From: Halobacterium sp. KA-4
Lineage (GTDB): Archaea > Halobacteriota > Halobacteria > Halobacteriales > Halobacteriaceae
DNA: 64,000 nt
Direction: 5' to 3'
NCBI RefSeq assembly: GCF_021028995.1
Contig: NZ_JAJJZG010000010.1
Coordinates: 1-64,000, forward strand
Below the pieces are notes generated by a model that did not search any database, was not told the DNA's origin, and saw only the letters and a program-made list of their open reading frames with translations. A program made the translations under genes and the position numbers. Shown one piece after another: positions 27,119 through 35,069 of this stretch; positions within the stretch are counted from its first letter, which is position 1, and each line of letters opens with the position of its first letter.

Positions 27119-27392
27119 GTATTTCGAGGTAGGTGGTGTACTGTTTGCGGAGGACGCGCCGCCGGCTCTCGACGACGGCGAGCAGTTCGTGCGGGGTTTC
27201 GGCGGCGAGTTTCGGATACTCGGTCTTCGCGCGGCGGTCGGTGCTCTGGATTTCGAGTACCGCTCCTTCCGGGAGGTCTTCGAGCGCGCGCTGCACGCGC
27301 ACGATGCCGTTCGCGCAGCCGCGACCCCGGTTGTCGACGGTGCGGTCGGGGTCGACGCCGGGTTCGGTGTCGGGGACGTCGAGGTCGGGCAT
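27111..27392 (-). CDS. TusA-like sulfur carrier domain protein
   Basis: This 93-residue protein starts at the ATG at 27392. It has the TusA/SirA pattern: a short acidic leader, a strand, a cysteine followed by a helix (RGRGCANGIVRVQRALEDLP), then GAVLEIQSTDR. TusA proteins carry sulfur as a persulfide on the single cysteine. The canonical CPxP is changed: the Cys is present but the prolines are not. It overlaps copD by three bases (ATGA) and the fmdE-like gene by eight. Confidence 0.8.
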   Translation of the reverse strand: MPDLDVPDTEPGVDPDRTVDNRGRGCANGIVRVQRALEDLPEGAVLEIQSTDRRAKTEYPKLAAETPHELLAVVESRRRVLRKQYTTYLEIHE

Positions 27393-28342
27393 CAGTCGCC
27401 CACCTCCCTGTCCATCTCGGCGAGGTCGCAGACGCCGTCGATTGGTGAGCACGCGCGCCACATCGGGCACGCGAGGAAGATGGTGAACAGGACGGCGATG
27501 AACCCGAGTTTCGCGAGCACCGCGAGCCCGACAGTCGTGCCGACGTACGTGCCGATGCTGGTGCCGAGCGCGTCGACGGCCTGGTAGATGCCGGTCGCGA
27601 CGAGTGTCGGGATGACGAATCGTACTGTCCACCGGAAGCGTTCGAGTTGTTCGCCGGCGGCTTGGACGACGGGCGGCGTCGGGCGGAGTTGGCCGGTTGG
27701 CACGGCGACGAAGATGTTCCAGACGGCCCCGCCGACCCACGCCGCGAATGCGAGCAGGTGGATTGCACGGGAGGCCGCGGGGACGGCCCCGCCACCAGCG
27801 AGTGCGACGTCGGCGGTGGCAGACAGCGCGACGGTGAGGACGGCGCCCACGAGCGCGAGGACGCCGGCGAGCGTCCGGAAGCGTTCGGGCACGGGGGCGT
27901 CGTCGAAGGTGTCGATGGCTCCTGTGGAGACGGTAGCGCCGAGCGCGATGGCGAGTGCTGCGCGGAGTGTGAGGGGTGCGTCGGCGTAGACGACCGTGAG
28001 CAGTGCGACGCCGGTTACGGCGAGCACGGCGAGCGCGCCGACTGCGAGGCGGTCGAAGCGGCGGTACATCTCCGCGCAGTAGTCGGCGGCGGCGTCGACG
28101 TCGCCGGGGCGGACGAAGCCGTGTTTCCATAGCAGGCCGCCAAGGAGCACGCCGAGCGCGACGAAGTACCCCCACTTGGCGAGCGCCAGCACCGGTGACC
28201 ACTGTCCCGTGAGGTCGAGTGTCAGCGCGGTGCCGACCAGCGACGCTGCGAGGATGACCGCGAGCGCGGCCTTTGGGAGGAGGTACTTGTCGAAGAGTTC
28301 GTCGGCGACTGTGCCGGCCGGCTCGTGGGTTACGTCTGCCAT
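27392..28342 (-). CDS. CopD family membrane protein
   Basis: This 316-residue protein has eight or so helices. The C-terminal part contains a CopD-type region with IHLLAFAAWVGGAVWN and a closing segment with three cysteines (LACPMWRACSPIDGVCDL). CopD proteins take part in copper uptake or handling, but many members are of unknown role. It is the first gene of the copD-tusA-fmdE operon. A palindrome upstream suggests metal-dependent control. Confidence 0.84.
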   Translation of the reverse strand: MADVTHEPAGTVADELFDKYLLPKAALAVILAASLVGTALTLDLTGQWSPVLALAKWGYFVALGVLLGGLLWKHGFVRPGDVDAAADYCAEMYRRFDRLAVGALAVLAVTGVALLTVVYADAPLTLRAALAIALGATVSTGAIDTFDDAPVPERFRTLAGVLALVGAVLTVALSATADVALAGGGAVPAASRAIHLLAFAAWVGGAVWNIFVAVPTGQLRPTPPVVQAAGEQLERFRWTVRFVIPTLVATGIYQAVDALGTSIGTYVGTTVGLAVLAKLGFIAVLFTIFLACPMWRACSPIDGVCDLAEMDREVGD

Positions 28343-28368
28343 CGCGACTGGAACACCTCGTCAAGTGA

Positions 28369-28382
28369 TTAGGCATACCTAA
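28369..28382. promoter_or_regulatory. Palindromic operator resembling a DtxR/IdeR metal box
   Basis: The sequence TTAGGCATACCTAA is a perfect inverted repeat of five bases with a four-base centre. It resembles the TTAGG/CCTAA half-sites bound by DtxR/IdeR-type metal repressors. It lies 27-40 bases upstream of the copD ATG, where the TATA box of a nearly leaderless haloarchaeal promoter would be, so a bound repressor would block initiation. The regulator itself is not in the window. Confidence 0.6.
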
Positions 28383-28417
28383 ACTAAGGGCTGTGTGCGG
28401 ACATGTTCGGCCAGCAG

Positions 28418-29638
28418 TTAGCGCACCTCCAGCGCGACGACGACCGCAAGGAGGACGTACGCGAAGGCGACTGCCCCTGCTGCGGCGAGCACACGACCCG
28501 CGCTCGTCAGCGCAGGGATGCCGAACGCGAGGCCACTCGCTTCGACGGCCGCACCAGCGAGCAGCGCGGCGAGCGCGGCCCGCGTCGTCGCGTCACCGGT
28601 GTCTGGGGACTCGGCGACGCTCGGCGGGTAGAACTGGACGAGGAACCCCGCGACGGTCACCGTAAGGAATCCCCCGAGCACGAGCGCCACGTGACCCTCG
28701 ATTCGGGCGGCCGAGAGCCAGCCGGCGGCGACGCCTCCCGCCACGACGACCGCAACCGCGCCCGCCGCGAGTCCAGCGAGGATGCCGGAGAGGCCGACAC
28801 GCCGACGGTCCGACCGACCGAACAGCACCACCGCGTGCGCGAAGAATACGACGACGGCCGTGCCTTCGACGGCCGCGGCAGCGCGGAACAGCCAGCCGTC
28901 CCACAGCGAGACGGCGAGCAGCCCAGGGCCGACACCACCCGCGACGAGCACGACGATTGCGGGCACCGCGAACGGGTCGACGCCGAGGAACCGCGGGAGC
29001 AGACGCACACCAAGCACGAACACGAGTAGTGCGGCGACACCGGTGGCGAAGAGGTGCGAGACGCCGGCTGGCGACGCGGCGAGCAGGCGCGGGACGGTGG
29101 TCTGCGTGGCGAGCAGGTCGTACGACCCGACGACGAGGTAGGCGAACGGCACCGGCACCGCGAGCACCGCGGCGCGTTCGGCGCGGTTCGACACGTCTGC
29201 GAACGGGTCGCGGACAGCGCCGCGCACCGACCACGCCAGCGAACCGAGGAAGACAGCGACACCGCTACACCACAGCAACGCGCCGGCGACGCCGACAGTT
29301 TCGGAGACGGCTGCGGCGCCGCTCGCCGTAAGCAGCACCGTCCCGGACGCGGCGAACGCGAGGTGGACGCCGGGGAGTCGGCTCGGCGGATGGACGCGCC
29401 CAAAGTACGCGGGCACGAGCAGGTACGCGTGCCCGAAGACGACGTGGAGCACGAACCCGAGGACGGCGAAGTCGACGCCGCTGCGCGCCGGGAGGCCGAC
29501 GAGTAGCCCGACCCGCCAGAGCACGAGGAAGGCGACGCCCGTTGCCGTGAACAGCCGCGTCCACCGCCCGACGCCGGAGCCTGTGGCTGCCACGAGCGGA
29601 GTGACGTCCCAGTCCGTCGAGACACCTCTGTCGAACAT
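28418..29638 (-). CDS. Polytopic (about 12-helix) membrane protein
   Basis: This 406-residue protein is nearly all hydrophobic, with about twelve helices. Histidines in FGHAYLLVPAYFGRVH, HLFATG and EGHVALVLGG recur inside or next to helices, reminiscent of haem- or metal-binding NnrS and heme-copper-type families, but I cannot assign it to one. It lies on the same strand, upstream of copD; the 75-base gap contains the palindromic operator. A role with the copD-tusA-fmdE genes is inferred from context. Confidence 0.7.
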   Translation of the reverse strand: MFDRGVSTDWDVTPLVAATGSGVGRWTRLFTATGVAFLVLWRVGLLVGLPARSGVDFAVLGFVLHVVFGHAYLLVPAYFGRVHPPSRLPGVHLAFAASGTVLLTASGAAAVSETVGVAGALLWCSGVAVFLGSLAWSVRGAVRDPFADVSNRAERAAVLAVPVPFAYLVVGSYDLLATQTTVPRLLAASPAGVSHLFATGVAALLVFVLGVRLLPRFLGVDPFAVPAIVVLVAGGVGPGLLAVSLWDGWLFRAAAAVEGTAVVVFFAHAVVLFGRSDRRRVGLSGILAGLAAGAVAVVVAGGVAAGWLSAARIEGHVALVLGGFLTVTVAGFLVQFYPPSVAESPDTGDATTRAALAALLAGAAVEASGLAFGIPALTSAGRVLAAAGAVAFAYVLLAVVVALEVR

Positions 29639-29722
29639 GTTCTACGACCCGTGAGCATGGGTTCGTCGAGCCGAACATCTCCGGACGCAGGCCTTTGCGC
29701 GCTTGCGGCCTACGTCGAGGTG

Positions 29723-30580
29723 ATGAACTCTTCGACGCGCGACGCCGAGGCCGGCGTGGAGTGGACGCTGGCGAGCGCGCACGAGCGCTGCACGCCGGTC
29801 CAGCGGACGATTCGCTACCTCGAAGTCGTCCTCGAGTACCGGGGGCTGGAGGCCACGCGGTTCGGCGGCGGGTTCTTCCCCGACGCCGTCCCCTACACCT
29901 GCGGCAAGGAGGCGCGGGTCTTCTACTGGCGCTCGGTCCTCGACGCCGCCGCGCCCCCGGCAAGTGCGTGGGACCACGTCTGCGCGACGCCGTACGGCGT
30001 CCAGCCGGCGAGCGAGGACGAGAGCGTTACACCGACGCTGACGGCCGACGACGGGCGAACAGTCGTCGTGGAGGGGACGGTCAGTGGCGACTCGACGGAA
30101 GCCGAACTCGCAGCGGGCATGGCCCCCGACGTGTCTATCGAACGGGTGGACGGGGACGAGGTAGTCGTCGCGGCGGCCGGCGACCGCTACCGCGTGGCGT
30201 GCGGGGAACGCCGCGAACTCCCGCTCGGCGAGCAACGGGTCGAACTCCCCGACGGCGAGCACGCGACGACGACACCCGTGCTGACCGTCCGGTATCCGGG
30301 CAAGCGGACGTTCTACCATCCCGCGGTCGACGCGTCCTACCGACTGTTCCCGTCGTTCGGGCTCGACCTCGCCAACGCGCCCCGCGTGCTGGACGTGGAG
30401 CCGGGGCCGAACGTCGACGAAGAGGCGGTCGCCGCGGCACTTGGTGTCGACCTCGATTCGCGGCCGTACGCCGAGCGCGTGCTCTGGCAGGCGTTCGTCC
30501 ACACCGCGTTCGGGGACAACGCGGCGCCGACGCTCGCACAGTTCCCGGACGGGCTGTTACCCGTATGGCCGGGTGAGTGA
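29723..30580 (+). CDS. Uncharacterised acidic protein
   Basis: This encodes about 285 residues. The chosen ATG at 29723 follows a T-rich promoter-like stretch at about 29692; in-frame starts at 29651 and 29657 would leave almost no room for a promoter. The N-terminal third contains RTIRYLEVVLEYRGLEATRF and PYTCGKEARVFYW; the rest is beta-rich and acidic. I recognise no family. It is divergent from the polytopic protein gene. It is probably cytoplasmic. Confidence 0.6.
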   Translation: MNSSTRDAEAGVEWTLASAHERCTPVQRTIRYLEVVLEYRGLEATRFGGGFFPDAVPYTCGKEARVFYWRSVLDAAAPPASAWDHVCATPYGVQPASEDESVTPTLTADDGRTVVVEGTVSGDSTEAELAAGMAPDVSIERVDGDEVVVAAAGDRYRVACGERRELPLGEQRVELPDGEHATTTPVLTVRYPGKRTFYHPAVDASYRLFPSFGLDLANAPRVLDVEPGPNVDEEAVAAALGVDLDSRPYAERVLWQAFVHTAFGDNAAPTLAQFPDGLLPVWPGE

Positions 30581-30634
30581 ACCTGTATCCGAGGCGAAAC
30601 TTATAGGGGCGCGCACCGATAGCGCACTCGGACC

Positions 30635-30811
30635 ATGAGTCAGACCTTCGAGTTGTACGAGGACAGCAGCGGCGAGTGGCGGTGGCGGCTCCGCGCCGGC
30701 GGCGACATCGTCGCCGACTCCGGTGAAGGGTACGCCTCGAAGAGTGGGGCGCGCGACGCCGTCGAGACCGTGAAGGGCGGCGCGTACGACGCGCCGGTCG
30801 AAGAACAGTAA
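30635..30811 (+). CDS. DUF1508/YegP-like small protein
   Basis: This 58-residue protein has one repeat of the DUF1508 fold: FELYEDSSGEWRWRLRAGG, then a strand and SKSGARDAVETVK. Bacterial YegP has two such repeats; haloarchaea usually have one. The function is unknown. The ATG at 30635 lies about 30 bases after a TTATAG element at 30601-30606, so the message is nearly leaderless. It converges with the ATP-grasp gene with four bases between stops. Confidence 0.85.
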   Translation: MSQTFELYEDSSGEWRWRLRAGGDIVADSGEGYASKSGARDAVETVKGGAYDAPVEEQ

Positions 30812-30815
30812 CCGA

Positions 30816-32156
30816 CTACTCGTTGGCCGGCCCGAGGTAGTCCCACGCCTGCAGGCGGTCGCCGTCGCCCTCCACCCAGCGGTCGCCGATGTCGTCGCGG
30901 TAGTAGAGGTTCGGGATGAGCACGTCCTCCACGCGTTCGTAGGCTTGTTCCTGGGCTTCCTGCATTGTCTCGCCCTTCCCAGTTACGACCAGGGGCATTC
31001 CGGATTCGCCGGCGACGCGCCACTGGCCGTCTACACGCTTGGCGTCCTCGATGTGGACACCCGCAGGCGGGGTTGTGGTGCCGCCGTCCTCGTCGGAGGC
31101 GAACACGATGGCGGCGTTCCGGGAGTTCTCGTCGTAGGTCGCTTCGTCGTCGAATGGGAACGGCGGCAGCACCACGCGGACGCCGATTTGATAGCCGTCG
31201 TGGACGTCGAACTTGGGGTCGCGGCCGTTCGCGAGGGCGGCGAAGAACTCCCCGGTCGAGGACTCGATGGCTTCCTCTTGGAGGGTGATAGTTGGGTAGC
31301 CGAACCGTGGTGTGAACTCCAGCGGGTAGATGCCGGTGTCGTTGACGATGCAGTTGAGGTCGATGCTGCCGACGTAGCCCTCGTCAGCGAGCCACCCCTC
31401 TATGCGGCCGAGCGTTCGCTCGAAGAGGTCGTTGCGCCGCGACCAGAACATGCTCGTCCCCATCTCGCCCGTCGATGGGCCGATGTTGCCGGGGAACAGG
31501 CGCTTGTGCTCGAAGTTGAAGTTCACCGGCTCCACGAACTCGTTTCCGTTGAAGAAGCCACAGACAGCGACTTCGACGCCCTCGACTTTGCGCTGGAGCT
31601 GGAACCCCTTCATGCGGTGGCCCCAAGCTTTCTCGTACGCGCGCAGGACGTCGATGACGTCGCTGCCGTCGTCGTCGTTGCCGACGTACAGCAGGCGTTT
31701 GACGTTCTGGACTTCGCCGAGTGGCTTGACGACGTACGGTCCGGGGTTCTCGTGGACGTGCTGGATGCCCGCCTGGAAGTCCGTGAATTCTTCGTGTTCG
31801 ATGGTGTTCACGCCGTTCTCCTCTAGGACTTCCATCGCGTACCCGCGGTCCTCTTCTAGGCGGTCGGTGTTGGGCGTGCCGCCGACGACGGCGTGGCCTT
31901 CTGCACGTAGTTCCTCGGCGAGCGCGCCGGTGCCGACATCGTTGCCGACCCAGATGTCGTCGAAGATGATGACGTCCGCCCAGTCGACTTCCCCCTTCCA
32001 GTCGTTTGTCTTCGGGACGAAGCCGTCCGCAATCTCTTGGTTGCTGTCGGCTTCGATGTAGTATTTGACGTCGTGGCCCTCCTCGTGGACCTGCCATGCC
32101 ACGTCCCCGATGAGGGCGGCGTCCGCGGAGACGAACAGAAACTTCGTCGGTTCCAT
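30816..32156 (-). CDS. ATP-grasp protein, PurD-like (phosphoribosylamine-glycine ligase family)
   Basis: This 446-residue protein resembles glycinamide ribonucleotide synthetase: an N-terminal binding domain, an ATP-grasp core with GPYVVKPLGEVQ at about residues 138-149 and EFTPRFGYPTI at about residue 273. The start MEPTKFLFVSADAALIG lacks the GGGGREHAL motif of true PurD, so the substrate may be different. It stands alone on the minus strand. No purine genes are near. I would call it a PurD-family ligase of unproven substrate. Confidence 0.78.
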   Translation of the reverse strand: MEPTKFLFVSADAALIGDVAWQVHEEGHDVKYYIEADSNQEIADGFVPKTNDWKGEVDWADVIIFDDIWVGNDVGTGALAEELRAEGHAVVGGTPNTDRLEEDRGYAMEVLEENGVNTIEHEEFTDFQAGIQHVHENPGPYVVKPLGEVQNVKRLLYVGNDDDGSDVIDVLRAYEKAWGHRMKGFQLQRKVEGVEVAVCGFFNGNEFVEPVNFNFEHKRLFPGNIGPSTGEMGTSMFWSRRNDLFERTLGRIEGWLADEGYVGSIDLNCIVNDTGIYPLEFTPRFGYPTITLQEEAIESSTGEFFAALANGRDPKFDVHDGYQIGVRVVLPPFPFDDEATYDENSRNAAIVFASDEDGGTTTPPAGVHIEDAKRVDGQWRVAGESGMPLVVTGKGETMQEAQEQAYERVEDVLIPNLYYRDDIGDRWVEGDGDRLQAWDYLGPANE

Positions 32157-32298
32157 ATCGGTCAGTCGCGCGGTGCGACCAAAAGGATGCTGTCCACCTG
32201 GAACGTCTCAGTTACGGCATAGGTCAACTCGGAGATCGTGGCTCAAACTTGGGTGATCTCGCTGAATGCATGGTGAAAGGTGCCATATCCGGAATCCA

Positions 32299-32306
32299 TT
32301 TATACA
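32299..32306 (+). promoter_or_regulatory. TATA box of the substrate-binding protein gene
   Basis: TTTATACA is centred about 25 bases before the ATG at 32328, the usual distance from an archaeal TATA box to the transcription start. The message would be leaderless, which supports the ATG at 32328 rather than an upstream TTG. Confidence 0.7.
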
Positions 32307-32327
32307 AGTTGACTGTTATTGAGTGGT

Positions 32328-33626
32328 ATGCCATCAAGAGTCAATCGGCGCGATGTCATTCGCGGTCTCGGAGCTGCAGGTATCGCCGGGCTCGCCGGCT
32401 GTACCGGCGGCGACGGTGACGGCAGTGACGGGACAACCAGCGGGAGCGGTGGCGACACGACCACGACCACCAGCAGCAGCGGCGGCAGCACCAGCCGGAC
32501 GCTCAAGCAGGGCGTCCTCCTGCCGACAACCGGCGACCTCGCGGACCTCGGTGCGCCCATCCGCGACGGCGCAATCCTCCCGCAGTCGCTCCTCGAAGGC
32601 GAGACGGACTTCGAGCTGGACTTCTCCGTGCAGGACACTCAGACCGACCCCAACGCCGGCCAGTCCGCGGCGCAGACGCTGCGCAACGGTGGCTATCCCG
32701 CGGTTACGGGCGCGGCCTCCTCGGAGGTTACCATCGCCGTCTCAGAGAACGTCTTCATCCCCTCGGGGATGGTCGGCTGCTCCCCCGCGAGCACGTCGCC
32801 GGCGATCACCGATCTTGAAGACAACGGCCTCATCTTCCGCACGCCGCCGACGGACGCCCTGCAGGGCGAAGTGCTCGCGCAGGTCGCCGTCGAACAGCAC
32901 CAGGCGTCGACCGCGGCGACGATGTACGTGAACAACTCCTACGGCCAGTTGCTCGCGGAGAGTTTCAACTCGGCGTTCCAGGACCAGGACGGGCAGGTCG
33001 CCCAGGAGGTCTCCTTCCAGAAGGGGCAGTCGTCGTATACCTCGCGCATCTCGCAGGCGCTCAACGACAACCCGGATGTCGTCGTCGTCATCGGCTATCC
33101 CGAGAGCGGCATCCAGCTGTTCCGTGACTTCTACTCGGACTTCGACACGGACGTTCCGATTCTCGTCACGGACGGGATGCGGTCGGCGAGCCTCCCCGCG
33201 GACGTCGGCAACCCGCTGAACAACGTCACTGGCACCGCGCCGCTGGCAGCCGGTCCGGGGCGGGACTACTTCGACGAGCAGTACCAGGCCGCGTACGACG
33301 AGGAGCCCGGCGTGTTCACCTCGCAGGCGTTCGACGCCACCGCGGTCTGCCTGCTTGCGAACGCGGCTGCCGGCGAGAATGATGGCGCCGCCATCGCCCA
33401 GGAGATGCAGAACGTCGCGAACCCGGGCGGCGAGGAGGTCACGCCGAGCACGCTCGCGGAGGGCCTCGAAATGGCCGCTGAGGGCACCGAAATCCAGTAC
33501 TCGGGCGCGTCCAGCGCCGTTGACTTCGACGAGAACGGCGATCTGAAGGCCGCAACCTACGAGTACTTCGGCTTCCAGGAGGGCGGCGGTATCGAAACCC
33601 TCGACGAAATTCAGTTCTCGGCCTAA
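32328..33626 (+). CDS. ABC transporter substrate-binding lipoprotein (branched-chain amino acid type)
   Basis: This 432-residue protein starts with a Tat lipoprotein signal (RRDVIRG, then a lipobox with Cys at about 23 in GLAGCTGG). A Gly/Ser/Thr-rich linker follows, then a type I periplasmic-binding fold (about 55-420) of the LivJ/amide-binding family, starting LKQGVLLPTTGDLADLG. It would bind a ligand outside the membrane. No permease or ATPase gene is adjacent, so its partner is elsewhere or it serves in sensing. A T6 run follows at 33642. Confidence 0.9.
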   Translation: MPSRVNRRDVIRGLGAAGIAGLAGCTGGDGDGSDGTTSGSGGDTTTTTSSSGGSTSRTLKQGVLLPTTGDLADLGAPIRDGAILPQSLLEGETDFELDFSVQDTQTDPNAGQSAAQTLRNGGYPAVTGAASSEVTIAVSENVFIPSGMVGCSPASTSPAITDLEDNGLIFRTPPTDALQGEVLAQVAVEQHQASTAATMYVNNSYGQLLAESFNSAFQDQDGQVAQEVSFQKGQSSYTSRISQALNDNPDVVVVIGYPESGIQLFRDFYSDFDTDVPILVTDGMRSASLPADVGNPLNNVTGTAPLAAGPGRDYFDEQYQAAYDEEPGVFTSQAFDATAVCLLANAAAGENDGAAIAQEMQNVANPGGEEVTPSTLAEGLEMAAEGTEIQYSGASSAVDFDENGDLKAATYEYFGFQEGGGIETLDEIQFSA

Positions 33627-33876
33627 CGCGACTACCATCCGTTTTTTCGCCGCGATGCCTCGGTAGCGATGTGTCCACACCGTAGTGGATTCGCTTCGGT
33701 TGCTCCACGCCACCGAGCGTTATTGGCGAAATCCCGGGCTCGCCGAAAACTGCCCGGGAACCCAATCTTGTGATGGGGCCCCTCCTGCTGGTATGGCTGT
33801 TTCTGTGCGGGAAGCCGAGAGGAAAACTAAATGGTGTGGGATGTAAACTGAGTTGATAACTAGGGTGCCGGGCACG

Positions 33877-34026
33877 ATGACAGAGACAGGTTCTGTGGGT
33901 GTGACAGACGTTCTCGATGCCGGTGAGCAGCGATCATGGGGGCTACAGACGCTCCCTTGCACCAATACAGCAGCTCGGGGGTTTCGACCGGCCTCGAGAC
34001 GGTCGGCTCATGGACGCCAGCTATGA
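33877..34026 (+). CDS. Small ORF overlapping the histidine kinase start
   Basis: This 49-codon frame starts at an ATG at 33877, about 26 bases after a TATA-like GTTGATAAC stretch. Its TGA overlaps the ATG at 34023 of the next gene (ATGA). It could be a leader peptide, or the real N-terminus of the kinase with a frameshift, because the kinase frame is also open upstream to 33936. Codon use is not decisive and no domain is visible. Confidence 0.35.
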   Translation: MTETGSVGVTDVLDAGEQRSWGLQTLPCTNTAARGFRPASRRSAHGRQL

Positions 34027-35024
34027 GTGGGCGCAGTCCACCCGCGATTCCGATTGAGTCACATCCTTGTCCGGTGCTCGAATATACCCTCTCGGATGGG
34101 AATCCACAGGTTACAACCACGAATAGTGCCTTCGAGCAAGCGTTCGGTGGTGCTGGCACAGGGATGCCGGTGGCCGACGTCTTCGATGGGTTTGGTGGGC
34201 TCGGCGCAGCTGACGAGCCGGCGCTTGCAACACAGCTCGCAGACGGCGACGACATCGAGCGGTTTGTGACCGGCACCGAATCGACTCAACGGTATTTAGT
34301 GCAGCATGCTGCTACAAGCGAGACGGGCGGTTTTCTCGTCTTCACCGCGCTTGATAGGCCCGGGACACCAGCTGCCGTCGACGATGTGGCGAGCGTGCTG
34401 AGCCATGAACTCCGAAACCCGCTTGACGTGGCGAAAGCACATCTCCAGGCCGCGCGCGAAACCGGCGAACCAGCCCATTTTGACGCGGTTAGCGACGCCC
34501 ATGACCGAATTTCGCAACTCATTCAGGACGTGTTGACGCTTGCCCGAGGTGAGGAGGCAATTACGGCGACTGAGTCGGTATCCATCCAGGGTGTCGCGAC
34601 GGAGGCGTGGGCTGCCGTCGAAACGCAGGGGGCTGACCTCGTGACGCCGACTGCGCTGCCCACAGTGGACGCTGATCCGGATCGTGTTCGCCGACTGTTC
34701 GAGAACCTCTTTCGAAACGCCGTCGAACACGGCCAGACGAGTGAGCAGCCAGGGACCAACGACGAGCAGTCAGCCACTAGCCAGTCCCAGATTACGGTTA
34801 CCGTCGGGTCACTCGAGGGTGGGTTCTATGTCGCTGATAACGGCGCTGGCATCCCGCGTGATGAACGCGACGCCGTCTTGACGCCTGGCTATACGACGGC
34901 AACGAGTGGCGCTGGACTCGGGCTTGCCATCGTTGACCGGATCGTTGGCGCCCACGGCTGGGAACTGACGCTAACCGCCTCTGCAGAGGGTGGCGCACGC
35001 TTCGAGATACGAGTCCACTCATGA
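34023..35024 (+). CDS. Histidine kinase, PAS-like plus HisKA/HATPase
   Basis: This encodes 333 residues from the ATG at 34023; an in-frame ATG at 33936 would add 29. A PAS-like domain covers about 10-105. The H-box is SVLSHELRNPLDVAKAHL, the N-box RLFENLFRNAVEHG, G1 DNGAGI and G2 SGAGLGLAIV. There is no membrane helix, so it is probably a soluble sensor. It is followed after 45 bases by the Bat-like regulator on the same strand, with which it may work. Confidence 0.88.
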   Translation: MSGRSPPAIPIESHPCPVLEYTLSDGNPQVTTTNSAFEQAFGGAGTGMPVADVFDGFGGLGAADEPALATQLADGDDIERFVTGTESTQRYLVQHAATSETGGFLVFTALDRPGTPAAVDDVASVLSHELRNPLDVAKAHLQAARETGEPAHFDAVSDAHDRISQLIQDVLTLARGEEAITATESVSIQGVATEAWAAVETQGADLVTPTALPTVDADPDRVRRLFENLFRNAVEHGQTSEQPGTNDEQSATSQSQITVTVGSLEGGFYVADNGAGIPRDERDAVLTPGYTTATSGAGLGLAIVDRIVGAHGWELTLTASAEGGARFEIRVHS

Positions 35025-35069
35025 CCGTCAACGACTGCCACATCTTGCGGACAGTGGAGTGACTGCGCC

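Noticed and set aside
33720-33965. An 81-codon minus-strand frame before the PAS kinase
   Set aside because: It has no promoter, no acidic character and overlaps the kinase leader; no support.
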